Positions 43,430-53,910 of a stretch of DNA of 64,000 bases are shown piece by piece. The notes below the pieces were generated by a model that saw only the letters and a list, made by a program, of their open reading frames with translations, searched no databases and was not told where the DNA came from. Origin of the DNA: Paralithodes platypus (lineage: Eukaryota > Arthropoda > Malacostraca > Decapoda > Lithodidae); the NCBI GenBank assembly GCA_032716605.1, contig CM064480.1, forward strand, positions 26,402,129-26,466,128, given 5' to 3'. The translations under genes were made by a program, and so were the position numbers. Every line of letters begins with the position of its first letter. Positions within the stretch are counted from its first letter, which is position 1.

Positions 43430-44344
43430 ATTGGCAACCTAGAAACCTCGCGGACTTGTTCATTTTGGACATTCAGGAGGCCAAGTGGCTAGCACCATAT
43501 GGTAGCGACGTGACCAAGATATTCACGAATCAATATACCCAGTCTACAAAGCGACAGTTTCAATCGCATTGGCAAGCTTTTCCGTCTCAGATTCTTAGAA
43601 CAAAACAAACTGTGCCCTCGGTGGCGTTGGTTGTTTATTATTTAATTTATCTGTTCATGCAGAAACATTTATCTGAAAGTGATTTATGTGGGCAGGTTTT
43701 CACCTCCGCCCACCTCCCCGTCAGCTCAGGCCTACATAGTCTCTGGACAAAGCATCGTCGTTATTCTCGTTCCCGTATGTACCAAAGACTGCAGATTTTA
43801 CAAAAGGGCAGTATTCCTTATGGCTTTGGCTACCGGGAACAGAGTATCTGAGCTGGCGGCGATGAGCAACGCACCTAATTGCCTCAGGTTTGATAGGCTT
43901 CATGAGTGTATTCACATTGCACCTTCCCCAGGATTCGTAGCAGAGATTGAGCACAGTGAACACGTGTTTTCAGAGTTCACGGTGCCGGGGTTAAACAGGG
44001 GAAAGGTGCACCATCTTTTTTGCCCAGTGCAAGCTCTAACCAAATATTTAAGAGTGGCACCTCTAAATCACCAGGGTGCTTTATGGGTCGCAAGTCCGGG
44101 TGAACGCTTGATGGAGCGTACACTGGCTTCTCTCTTGGTCGAGGACTTTAAAGAGAAGACTCCCGGCGTTGTGGGTAAGACCCACGATTTACGCAAGGGA
44201 ACAGCCTCTTTACGTTTCCTTAATAATCTTTCGGTGGAAGTTATTACGTCCACACGGTTGTGGGCCTCTAATCAGGAGTTTTTTGCCTCGATACCTCTGG
44301 ACAAACCTTCCTTGCCATGTATAGCTTTACGGCAGAGGGTCTAG
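43430..44344 (+). pseudogene. DIRS tyrosine recombinase, copy A (damaged)
   Basis: HNWQPRNLADLFILDIQEAK through CIALRQRV, homologous to copy B. The first catalytic Arg (ATGNRVSELAAMS) and the HxxR box (HDLRKGTASLRF) remain. A deletion of about 9 bases and substitutions change LTRYLSVALDKP to FASIPLDKP, so the nucleophile tyrosine is lost. An internal deletion and frameshift lie at about 43675-43810. Not functional. Confidence 0.85.
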
Positions 44345-45033
44345 GTGGCCATTTTAAGTCACGTTTTGTTTAATTTCAAGAAAAAGGGTGGGGAGGGTGC
44401 AGTCAGTGTGACATAGGACACCCTAGACCCCTCCGGAGTATGTGTTCGAAACATACGAGCTGTGATACTGGTTGTAGGCATTGTATTATAAAATTTCTCT
44501 GTAGTATTCATTGCAGGAAATTGTGCTAAAGGCCAATAGTAGTGTTACAACAATTCTTGTAAGTAGCTTTGGCTGTGAAGCAATAGATTTTTGAGAAATC
44601 TCGGTAGTTGCAACTACGACTTTTACTTTTGAAGTAATTACTTCTGCATAAGTACACGAGTTCAGTACTTCTACGAATGTACAAGAATTCATTTATGTTT
44701 GGTTATATTTTTAGGAATATATCCACTAGTTAATGGGGTTTATATGTGCACATGTAAACTTATAAGTTTTTAGTTTTCACCACTTACTTTAAGTGGGGTG
44801 CCTTCTTAACTAGCAGATCTGTGCACAGAGTCTCAGAGTTAACCCTTTTTCAAGCAGGCTTCTTTGAAGCACGCTCCTGCTTGTACCCCTTTTTGAAGAT
44901 TTAGGCTGTATAAAGTTTATGCACCCGAATATCTCTTTTTTACAAAAGTAAGAATACTATGTGGTTGTTTGATTATCTGCTTTTTTAGAGTTATGATATG
45001 ATTACGAATGTCCCCCTCCAGTCTTAGAAATCA
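44345..45033 (+). other. Copy A 3' untranslated region
   Basis: Collinear with copy B 54931-55963 apart from the MITE there. A short hairpin CAAGCAGGCTTCTTTGAAGC at about 44860 is shared. No gene. Confidence 0.6.
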
Positions 45034-45140
45034 GGCATGTTCGTCAATGATGGAGGGGCAACTAATAAATTATAGCTTTGACTCCTGTAAGGAGATAAAG
45101 AAAACCTAATATTTAGTAGTGGCCCCGTAATCATTGACGA
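45034..45140 (+). repeat. Copy A internal complementary region (ICR)
   Basis: GGCATGTTCGTCAATGATGG... to about 45073 is the reverse complement of the left edge at 38399-38438; TTTGACTCCTGTAAGGAGAT... to 45140 is the reverse complement of the right edge at 45506-45563. The two are fused, as in a circular-junction template. Confidence 0.92.
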
Positions 45141-45213
45141 CTGGGGCCCTCCCGACCATCCCCTTCCCATTCGTTGATGTATTAAGGATTTTGGTTTACT
45201 TGATATGTCAGTG

Positions 45214-45563
45214 AAGGAAGAATGACGCCTGAATCAGCGTCTGGTCAAAGATCCACACAAGTACATCCACGATGTGATGGAAAGCTTATTGGATAGTTAT
45301 TCTTATTTTCTTTTTCTTTTTTATTTTTTACGAAGTTTTTTCGTAGTGAGAGCCCAATTCATAATGACTGAAGCCATGAGTGAGGTCGCGTGCGCTCATG
45401 ATGAAGGCTCCTCAGATTTTAAATGCTCTGCGCGGTAGATTCAAACTACGGCGGATTAGTGTTTGAAGAGGATGCCTTATGTAATAGGCATGTTCGTCAA
45501 TGATTACGGGGCCACTACTAAATATTAGGTTTTCTTTATCTCCTTACAGGAGTCAAACCTATA
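45214..45563 (+). repeat. Copy A right inverted terminal repeat
   Basis: Complement of 38399-38714 with a unique outer 58 bp (GATTACGGGGCCACTACTAA to CCTATA) that can fold as a hairpin (CTTTATCTCCTTACAGGAG). Confidence 0.9.
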
Positions 45564-45779
45564 TTTTGGTGGTTTCGTATTTTAGAGCGTTTATGTGTTG
45601 TCCTTTTGTTTAATAATTATCATTTGAATACAATTAGTGAATATACTCCCTTGTTTAAAAAGGTGAGAGTTGCAATTAATTTAATTAAAAAAAAATAGAA
45701 ATAAAAAGTAATGGATATTCCCGCCGAAACTTTTGGCGCCGAACTGGTGTAAACAAAGACCAGCTGGCAGTATGGCCAG
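45564..45779. other. Sequence between DIRS copy A and the next LINE
   Basis: AT-rich, no feature recognised. May be the 5' UTR of the LINE that follows. Confidence 0.4.
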
Positions 45780-46434
45780 TGGTGGAAGGAACCGGCTTAG
45801 CCTGCCTCCAAGCAGGGTGATAACCAACCGAGACCCTTATGATGGGTGAGGAGGATAAGATAAATTTTTACTGGAGAGTGAGGGACGGGAAATTGAAGAA
45901 GTGGTATATACGAATAGAAGGGAGGGGGAGATCAGGGAGGGAAGAGAATGTGATAGGAGTTGTGATGGAGGAGGAGAACAGGGTGGAGGTGTCACAGGGA
46001 GAGACAGGAGACAAAGTTGCAGACCCAGTAGTGCTAAGGGGGGAGTAGGGTATGGACAGGAGGAGCGGGATGGTGTAGTTGCTGAAGGAATGGTAGATGT
46101 ATTAAGGATTATGTTTAGTAATGTGGATGTGTTTACCCAGGACAAGAAAAGAGAACTGATATGTAGGTTGCAGGATGAAGAGGAAAAACCTGATGTCATT
46201 GCCTTACAGGAAGTAAGACCAAAACATACTAGAATTGAAAGGGAACTAGTGGAGTATAGTTTGGAGGGTTATGAGTTATATGAGAGGAATGCTATTAGAG
46301 CAGAGGTTGGAAGAGGACTGTTTATTTATGTAAGAAAAGAGCTCAAGGTTAATGAGGTGGATATGAGACAGCAGTATTGTGAGTATTTGTGTATTGAAGT
46401 AAAATGTGCAAGAGGATCAATTCTAATTGCCTCT
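45780..46434 (+). mobile_element. LINE endonuclease region, 5' part, split by DIRS B and D
   Basis: A short first frame (DKINFYWRVRDGKLKKWYIR, ending 46048) precedes the endonuclease frame: RIMFSNVDVFTQDKKRELIC, EKPDVIALQEVRPKHTRIER (catalytic Glu), GRGLFIYVRKELKVNEVD and GSILIASIY. The frame runs into DIRS copy B at 46435. It resumes at 56494 with RSPNNSREEDDNLLKAMEEI and is then cut by DIRS copy D at 56575. RT must lie beyond the window. Related to CR1/Rex-like LINEs. Confidence 0.85.
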
Positions 46435-47010
46435 ATTTATTAGTGGCCCCTCCATCATTGACGATTATGCCTATTACATAAGGCACCCTCTTCAAACACT
46501 CATCATCGGGCGGGTGCCCGACCCCGAAAGGGGTTGAAATAGGGGAGCTATCCCCCCGCCAAAGGCGGCTTTCTAGGGCCTTTCCTAGCTGATGCTGAGA
46601 GGATTGGGTTCTAGTCATGTGGTGATGGGCTGGTCTATCAGAGTGAGAACTGAGTGATCTCTGCCATACCCATAGCTTACTCTGACTGTTCCTTTAACTT
46701 ATATATTTTCTAGATCTCAAGTGACGGCGTCTTTCCGTGGATTGACCTCCCAATCTACCAAGATTGGAAGCCAAAGCGTCACATTTTTTTCCCTTTCCTC
46801 AACTTTCTCTTCGTAATTGCTGAGGGGCATAGGGCCCTGGGTGGGGCTTTGGTTTCCCGGCGTTTCCGCACCCTCCTCAGCTCCCCGCTATGGAGTGGCT
46901 TCGGTCACCCAGGCTTTATTGTGGTCGGCAGGGAGGGTTCTGTGGGGGCGCTCGGTTATGGCCTTGGAATTGCTCGGGGCCTTGGGGCTGTTCGGCCAGG
47001 CAGCTTGGGG

Positions 47011-47047
<37 letters not shown>

Positions 47048-47300
47048 CTCATCCGCCGTAGTTTTGAATCTACCGCGCAGAGCATAACAAATTTGAGGAG
47101 CCTTCATCATGAGCGCACGCAACCTCACTCATGGTTCAGTCATTATGAAATTGGGTTGTCACTACGAAAAAACTTTGTAACAAATAAAAAACAAAAAGAA
47201 AATAAGAATAACTATTCATAAGCTTTCCAAATACTCGTGGATGTACTTGTGTGGATCTTTGACCAGACGCTGACTCAGGCGCCATTCTTCCTTCTCTGCT
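46435..47300 (+). repeat. Copy B left inverted terminal repeat, interrupted
   Basis: 46435-46504 and 47054-47300 together pair with 56144-56440. The LINE end at 46505-47044 splits it. Confidence 0.88.
46505..47044 (+). mobile_element. 5'-truncated LINE 3' end with (AAC)n tail
   Basis: Flanked by the 9-bp duplication ACACTCATC (46496-46504, 47045-47053). The 3' part (GGGGCTGTTCGGCCAGGCAG, then about 11 AAC units) matches the LINE 3' end in intron 2 near 32085-32130. Open frames ending in poly-Thr or poly-Gln are artefacts of the tail. Confidence 0.85.
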
Positions 47301-47365
47301 CTGCGCTCAACCGACCCGGACGTGCCTCCCCACGCTCCGCTCGTTCCGCATTTGTTGCGTCCCTA

Positions 47366-48879
47366 GTGAGTTTTTTCACATTTGTTTACTCCGGGATGTA
47401 TCGAGTAAGGTTAGGATATGCGTAGCAGGAGTGTCCTGGGCGGGTTGCCCGCAGTGCAGTGTATTTTGGGTTGTGTGTTTGGGGCATCTATTTTGGGTGT
47501 ACCCTCGTGGTCCTGTTGTGGACATGTGAACTTTTTCACAGTTAGCTAGCTTTGTGATGCAGGCGGCTTTCATTACGCGTTATTATTGCTGCCTTTTATC
47601 TTTCTGATGAGGTAGCTTTTTATTCTCTGACGTTCTCAGCGTATTTTTCTTCACTTAGTGAAGTTTTTTCTGGGTCCCGAGTCAGTTCTTCCCTTTACCG
47701 GGAAGTGTTTGCTACAGTGGTGTGTTGACGGTGGTTCCTGTTGTGATATAATTCAGTGCTTTTTGTTTATATTACGACATGTTTACTGTGTTTTTTCCGT
47801 CTGCTTAGGCCTAGCCAGCCTCTCGTAGCTTTGCCACATGCACAAGTGTTATTGATTTATGTTATAAATATGTACTACTGTGTCATGTGTGTCCTGGTTT
47901 AGTTGTGTATTGGCTAATTCCACGGACTATATATGTGTCCTGGATTAGTTGTGTATTGGCTAATTCCTCGGACTATTTGTGTGTCCTGGGTTAGTTGTGC
48001 TTTGGCTAATTCCATGGTCTATTTGGTGCGTTCAGATTGAATCTGAACAGGGTGGGTTGCCTTTTCCGGCGGGTTTTCTCGATTACACCATGAAAACCCG
48101 GCTGGTTGCCGAGTTTTAATCACGCGTGGTTAAAAAAGGCTTGTTTTCCCCGGCGATTAGTGGCCTGAGGCTCTCCAGCACTGCGTCTCTGTGGTGGGGC
48201 CTGTGTTCAGGCGTACTGTGTTTCCCGGCAGGATAGCTTTACCCATTTAACTAAGTGTTCATACGGACACTTGTTGAGTTGAGTTTTTCCCGGTTTTTGC
48301 AAAGCCAGTAAAACTAGGCTGTTTGTTGATCTTTCCTCCCCGGCGATCTTTTGCAAAGAAGTGGGGATAGGAATTTTGGGGTTAACGTTAAAATTCACAC
48401 CCGGCGGTTGCACCTTGGGAGAGTAGGATTAACGGATTTGTTTAATTCAGTGAAGTTAACCAGACAATCGAGGGGTACGATACGTATCTCCGCCATTCAA
48501 CATACGGCGATCTAGAACGCTTCGGGAGAAGCCAGATCTAGCATTTAAGACAGGCTTCCCAGTTTTTGATCTGCGAGATAATACGGGGACTGGCGTCCTT
48601 GAGTTTTTTTTTCCAGTAAGAACTTAACAAACACCACTGGGAAGACTGCATCATTTATAAAAAAAGCCATGCTGGTCTTTATATTATGTCAGAGGATATT
48701 CATAAATCTTTTGGACAAGTTAAGATATTCTGAAATCTTTATTTACGAACCTTCCGCGTAGCGAGCCGTGATAGTTGTGTATTACGTCTCGTTACCCGGC
48801 GGGTTGTCTAACACTTGTGTTCGAACATGTTGGTGTAGCCTTATGAGCATTAATTCCTGGAATTTTTTTTTTTTCCCAG
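47366..48879 (+). other. Putative leader intron, copy B
   Basis: Donor-like CCCTAGTGAGTT at 47361 and acceptor with a long T tract then CCCAG at 48866-48879, followed 75 bp later by the ORF1 ATG. The leader holds repeated CCCGGCG motifs. RT-PCR would be needed; inference only. Confidence 0.45.
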
Positions 48880-48954
48880 GGCTGAGTTCCGGCGGGACTT
48901 TCGAGAACCTGGAGTAAACCGGGGGTGGGTTCGTGTTTTCCACCAGTCTCTGTC

Positions 48955-49635
48955 ATGGCTACCATAGACCCTGTTTTTGCCTTGTGTATTGCTCCCTCCT
49001 GTTCAGGTATCCCTATCTTTGCACACACTCATTGCATTAGATGTGTTAAATGTGTAGATCGCTCAAGGTGTTTGTGGGTAACGGGGAACTGTACCTTCTG
49101 TACTCAATTGAGTGCCAAAGTGTTGCGGGACAATAGTAGATCCGCGGCGGTCGCTTTGAGGGAGGTCAGGCAGCAGTTGTCAAGTTATGCTACCACAGTG
49201 GCTCATAAAGCGCTGCAATGTGATAATGTAATTCTTTGGGATAAATTATTGATTGAGCACCCCCCCTATTAAACGTACCTCTAGAGTAACTGTACGAAAG
49301 TCGGCAGAGACTGGGCAGGGTACAGCACTTTCTCTGGTCCCTACAACTTCTAAGAGACCTCGTGAACCCACGCCCCCGGTGACAGCCTCCACGTCACGGG
49401 CGCGGTCCAGGTCCAGGTCGCCCCTCAGACAACAGCCGCCTAGTCACTTCTTCACCAGCAAGAAAGAGGAGCAAAGAGGAAAAGTCCAAGGACAGCTCTA
49501 GTGAAAGATCAGAAAAGTCTAAGAGCAGTGAAAGATCTAAGTCACACCGCAGCCACAAATCTTCCAGGAAAGATTCTAAGGAACGAAAGGCCTCCCGGCG
49601 TTCGCCGGAGCCTCGTGCCTCACTTTTTGCTTCTA
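48955..49635 (+). pseudogene. DIRS ORF1 (gag-like), N-terminal part, copy B
   Basis: ATG at 48955 (GTCATGGCTACC) starts MATIDPVFALCIAPSCSGIP, followed by a Cys-rich stretch (CIRCVKCVDRSRCLWVTGNC, TFCTQL) that may bind zinc. It continues WDKLLIEH, then a frameshift near 49255 and an Arg/Ser-rich segment (SRARSRSRSPLRQQ, then SSERSEKSKSSERSKS after another slip near 49500). Probably the nucleic-acid-binding structural protein of the element. It is broken at 49636 by RTE-like LINE copy 4. Confidence 0.8.
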
Positions 49636-50033
49636 TCTATCTATCTATCTATTGCCTGACGCCGTGATCCCCAAAGGGGTGGCCACGAACGAACCGCCCC
49701 CATGCACCTCTGTCCCCAGTCAGTCGACGCCCCTCCCCCCAACCAGCACCGCCTTCGTTCATGTAGTTCCTCACTCCATCCTTCCACCTCATATTCGGTC
49801 TACCTCTCCCCCTCTGTCCCTCACCTGCTCTACACCTCTTAGTCATTCTCTCGCTTTCCATACGTTCCATATGGCCGAACCATCTCAAGTTGTTCCTTTT
49901 CACACTTTCCAGCACATCTACCTCCACACCACACCTCCTTACTTCCTCATTAGTCTGTCTATGCCTCCATGTAACTCCGCACGCACTCCTTAAGTAATTC
50001 ATTTCCACTGCTCTCACTCTTGGTCTTTTTTGG
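49636..50033 (-). mobile_element. RTE-like LINE, copy 4 (5'-truncated, 0.4 kb)
   Basis: (TAGA)n tail at the left, C-terminal RT piece (NNLRWFGHMERM), truncated after the RAVEMNYLRSACG region. Flanked by a 15-16 bp duplication TCACTTTTTGCTTCTA (49620-49635) and TCACTTTTGCTTCTA (50034-50048), differing by one T. Confidence 0.92.
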
Positions 50034-52048
50034 TCACTTTTGCTTCTACTCCCGACTTATCTAGTGTCCAATCTGATGGGGCGGGAGTGGAGTCAGAGAC
50101 TGTGGTGGGAGTGTTGCCGGCGGACAGGTTACCAATGGATATTACACACTTAGAGTTAGAGAGTTCTGTAGGCAGTGATCGCCCTTTAGAAGAGTCTAGT
50201 GGGGGCTCAATGGTTGATGGTGTTTCTGACTCCCAAGGGAGTTCGGGCCAAGGCCTGGGTGTATGGCGGTATTCCCAACCAGGGCATGAAGGCCCACGTT
50301 TGGTTCAGGAGCCACAGGTACGGACGGACGTCCACCGGGACGCTGTGATCCCATCATCCATTCCTGATTTAACTTGGTACCAAGACGAGGTTCCGGCTTC
50401 GGCGGAACCCTCTCATGATGGGCCAGATGACAAGGATGAGGTGTCTATAATCTCTGACAAGGAAGTGCAAGAGTCGGGTTCAGTTCTAGACGACTCGCAA
50501 AATAGGAATGATTCACCTTTGAGTTCTTCATCCACTAAATTTGTCACGGCAGAGGAAATAGATGGGTTATTAGTAACTGCTCTAACAAAAAAATTTGGCC
50601 AACAGCCAGAGACTCCTACGGTGGACCTGGGAGCTCCCATGACAAGTTCAAGTGTTCGGCCTCTGATCGCTTCTATTGCTTTGACCAAGATTCCGCACCC
50701 TCCCCCTATATCACCTAATATAGTTGCTAGGCCTGCTTCGGCGGCACTGACTACTTCTAATGTAAGGGTGGTAACGGATGTGAATCCTCCCCCGTTGGAT
50801 AAAGCACCGTTAAGAAAGGTAGCTATGCCCCTGTTATACGGTCCAGATGACTCATGGGTTCAAATGATCCCAACTAAGCCAGAGACAGCACAGCCCACTT
50901 TGTCAGGGGAACTTCCAGTGCCACATGAGTGGGTAATCCAAGGAAATAAATCTAGAAAGTTACGAGCCTTGGATATTGCGGGTAATGTACTTGATGTTAA
51001 TATTAAGGCCATTCCGAACCATTATCACCATGACTTTTTTGTGTATACAGCTACGCCTGCACTGCCCCCTGCCTCAGCTTCAAAACTGTTTTCTGACTGG
51101 ACCAAGCATGACAGTTTTAATGATATAAAAGCACTGTCAGCTCTCACTCCAGAATTAGATTTACAAACGGTCACAGACACAGCCGCTAACCCAGTATTGA
51201 AGGTGGGGCAGTTGGGTCCAGGACCTTGGGTGGAATGGGAAGTAGAGGCTCAGAACTTTGCGACCACCTTCACCTCAAAATCTTCTCACCAGATTCCTCA
51301 GGACAGCCATTCTTGGTTCTCTATGCCAGTCTTTTCAGCCGGCGGAGTCCCATCTGCTTTGTTTGCTTTTTTAGCTGCCCCCAAAATCTGTGAACTTAAA
51401 GATCCTTTCACTACGCCTTCACCAGCTCACCTAGACCGGCAGTTTAGGCTACGGGGGAAGGCGTATAGACTTTTTTCCCAGTACATCGTTACGCACCAGG
51501 TGGCGAAATCTATGTTACGATCCACTCAGGCAATCGCGGACGCGGAAGCCAGACGATCGGTTGAACTATCTCGGCGATTACTCCTTCAGACTTCGATTCA
51601 GTCGTTGGGAGATATACGCACAGCCTTGCTCGAGGCGGTACGGGCGAGACAGGATCTTAGGATGTCCCTGGTGAGGAAACTTCCTGACAGAATTGCGAAC
51701 CAGGTGGTCATGTCGCCGGTACTAACTCCCTCGTTAATGTCCCCTGATGTGTGGAGAACTGTTTTCAATATGGCTCAGGCCTTTAAGCACAGTCCCACCC
51801 CTTCTAAGAAACCTGCTTTTAACTTTCCCAAACCCAAGCCAGTCGCAAAAGCTCAGCCGGGTGGGTCAAAGCCCTTTCAGATACCTAAGTCCGCTTCCCC
51901 CCAAGGTCAGTACAGGTATAAACAAGGTAAGTTTGCAGGTCATAAAGGACGAAGCTATAGCAGACCGGGCCAGGGCCCGTCTTCTGCCAACGTCGGCCAG
52001 TCGGCTAAGCATCCACCACCACCACCACCGCCACCACCAAAAAACTAA
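50034..52048 (+). CDS. DIRS ORF1 (gag-like), C-terminal part, copy B
   Basis: About 670 open codons after the LINE insertion, running to TAA at 52046-52048. An acidic Ser-rich region comes first (SSVGSDRPLEESSGG), then a central domain with WVQMIPTKPETAQPTLSGEL and an Arg-rich helix-like region (ARRSVELSRRLLLQTSIQSL). It ends in Pro/Lys-rich sequence (FNFPKPKPVAKAQPGG) and a polyproline run before the stop. Position before the RT and the basic, low-complexity tail fit a gag-like ORF1. The open frame has no true ATG at its start, as it is the downstream half of a split gene. Confidence 0.8.
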
Positions 52049-52083
52049 AGTCTCTCTCACTCCCAGGGCCGGTCTCACGGCGG

Positions 52084-52945
52084 GTGGATCAGAGGGTAGT
52101 ACAGCCGGCGAACCCTTGTCTGCTAACTGGGTCGTTCCGGACGTGTCACCGCGCATGGCCAGTAAATACTTGGGCGAGGATGGTGGCACGCAAGGGCATC
52201 ACCTGGCAGTGGCTCCGACGACCTCGTTTACGTCAGCCGACAAAGGCAACTTTAGTTTCATTAGAGGTTGAGTCACTAGTCCAAGAAATGATCGCCAAGA
52301 ATGTCATCATCCCGGTTCCTCAAAATTACCCAGTTTTCACATCCAAACTATTTCTAGTGCCAAAAAGGGACAGTGTTCAGATGAGACCAGTCGTAGACCT
52401 GTCTTATCTGAACCTCCATATTCACAACATGTCATTCAGGATGCTTACAGTAAACCAGATCAGGCTAACACTTCCGCCGGGAGGATGGATGTGTTCTTTA
52501 GACCTGACGGACGCGTATTGGCACGTCTCGGTCAACAAAAGATTTCAAAGGTTTCTGGCCTTAAGAATAAAGCATCAGACTTATGTCTTTCAGAGGATGC
52601 CGTTTGGATTGAACCTAGCACCTCGCTTATTCACGAAATTAGTCCGGCAAGCCCTGATGCCCTTGTTAAGGCAAGGGATCAGGATTTTATGGTATCTAGA
52701 CGACTGGCTAGTGGTGGCAGAGACGGAACAAGTATGCATAAATCATGTCAACATAACATTAAAACATGTCAAAACTCTAGGGTTCAAGGTCAACCTGGTA
52801 AAGTCAAACCTTGTTCCCTCAAGAGTAGTTCAGTGGATAGGGCTGGTCTGGGACACAGCTACTCTCACTCTGAGTCAGAGTGTGGACAATCGCAACAGAT
52901 TTCGCAGGAAATTGTTTCTGGTTTCTGTTCCTTCACAGTCTGACT
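52084..52945 (+). CDS. DIRS reverse transcriptase, copy B
   Basis: The first plausible ATG is at 52180 (MVARKGITWQWLRRPRL); the frame is open from 52084. RT motifs: VFTSKLFLVPKRDSVQMRPV, VDLSYLNLHIHN, SLDLTDAYWHVSVNKRFQRF (first catalytic Asp), FQRMPFGLNLAPRLFTKL, ILWYLDDWLVVAETEQ (active-site YLDD) and LGFKVNLVKSNLVPSRVVQW. All catalytic residues are intact. The protein should continue into RNase H in the frame at 52946-53908, but a one-base slip between about 52920 and 52950 puts the RT in the recombinase frame instead. Confidence 0.9.
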
Positions 52946-53908
52946 ACGACACAGAGAATCTGGGAGTCTCTGGTCGGCTCTCTCAACTGGATTCAACTAA
53001 CGGTACAGTTGGGCCAGTTAAGAGTCAAACGTTTAATATTGGAGGGCAACAAATATTTTCAGCTATTGCCGGCGAAAAAATTATGGCCCATACCAAAATT
53101 AATCCACAACTTACTAGCGGTCTGGGCGAAGAGGGAAACATTGCACTCAGTCATGTCATGGACCTCTCCTCCGCCGACGGTATGGGTAGACACGGATGCG
53201 TCAGGAACGATAGGTTGGGGCTTTCAGTCAAACCAAGGGCACCAGGGTCAAGGGCTTTGGTCCCATTTAGAAATCTCCCACATCAATGTCAAAGAATTAC
53301 TAGTCCCCTTATATTTCCTTCAGGCTCACGGCTCTACTTTACGGGGCAAGGCAGTGGCCTTCAGAATGGACAATCTGAATGCAGTTTACTGTATTCAGAA
53401 ACAAGGGTCGACGAGATCTCGGGGGTTGCTAAACGTGTCAGAAGAGATTTTTATTCTAGCCAACAGGCTGGACATTCAGCTTCACGCATCTTATCTCCCA
53501 GGCGTAGCAAACGTCTGGGCAGACGCTCTGTCTCGGAGACAGAGCACAACAGTAGAATGGGCACTCAAGCAAACCATTTTCGACCAAATGATTGCGGAGC
53601 CTTACCATCCACAAGTGGATTTGTTTGCGTCAGAGGAGACTCACAAACTCCCACTGTACCTCACCCGCCGGACGATAACGCCGGCGGGCGGGCCAGATGC
53701 ACTGGTGACAGACTGGAACAGGTGGAGTTCCATTTATCTGTTTCCGCCGCCAGATGCGTCTCTAATGTGCCACGTAGTAAACAAACTACAGGATTATCGA
53801 GGCGTAGTCTCGCTAATCGCGCCCCTGTGGCCGGCGCAGTTGTGGTACCAGCAATTGAAGACGTGGTGCCCGGACCCGGTATCACTCCCGGTGGGGTTTT
53901 TCCACTAA
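52946..53908 (+). CDS. DIRS RNase H and C-terminal extension, copy B
   Basis: LTTTQRIWESLVGSLNWIQL links to the RT. RNase H motifs: TVWVDTDASGTIGWGF (Asp), SHINVKELLVPLYFLQ (Glu), AVAFRMDNLNAVYCIQ (Asp) and YLPGVANVWADALSRRQ (Asp). Then comes the extension common to DIRS proteins (HPQVDLFASEETHKLPLYLT, SSIYLFPPPDASLMCHVV, LIAPLWPAQLWYQQL), sometimes annotated as methyltransferase-like; I see no DPPY motif. It stops at 53906-53908, overlapping the recombinase frame. Confidence 0.88.
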   Translation, partial: TTQRIWESLVGSLNWIQLTVQLGQLRVKRLILEGNKYFQLLPAKKLWPIPKLIHNLLAVWAKRETLHSVMSWTSPPPTVWVDTDASGTIGWGFQSNQGHQGQGLWSHLEISHINVKELLVPLYFLQAHGSTLRGKAVAFRMDNLNAVYCIQKQGSTRSRGLLNVSEEIFILANRLDIQLHASYLPGVANVWADALSRRQSTTVEWALKQTIFDQMIAEPYHPQVDLFASEETHKLPLYLTRRTITPAGGPDALVTDWNRWSSIYLFPPPDASLMCHVVNKLQDYRGVVSLIAPLWPAQLWYQQLKTWCPDPVSLPVGFFH

Positions 53909-53910
53909 GA

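Larger units (their letters stand above)
38399..45563 (+). mobile_element. DIRS1-like retrotransposon, family 1, copy A (internally deleted)
   Basis: Bounded by ATTTATTAGTGGCCCC at the left and GGAGTCAAACCTATA at the right, with ~300-bp inverted repeats (38399-38714, 45214-45563) and an ICR at 45034-45140. It contains two MITEs, a tandemly duplicated leader and a deletion of about 3.4 kb that removes the rest of ORF1, the RT and most of RNase H. The recombinase is damaged. It could only move in trans. Confidence 0.9.

Noticed and set aside
46817..47221. Poly-Thr, poly-Asn or poly-Gln proteins
   Set aside because: They are read-through of the (AAC)n tail of a truncated LINE.
52950..53900. Middle of the 948-codon open frame as a separate domain (for example methyltransferase)
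   Set aside because: The same DNA encodes a well-conserved RNase H in another frame; the peptide in this frame has no recognisable motif.
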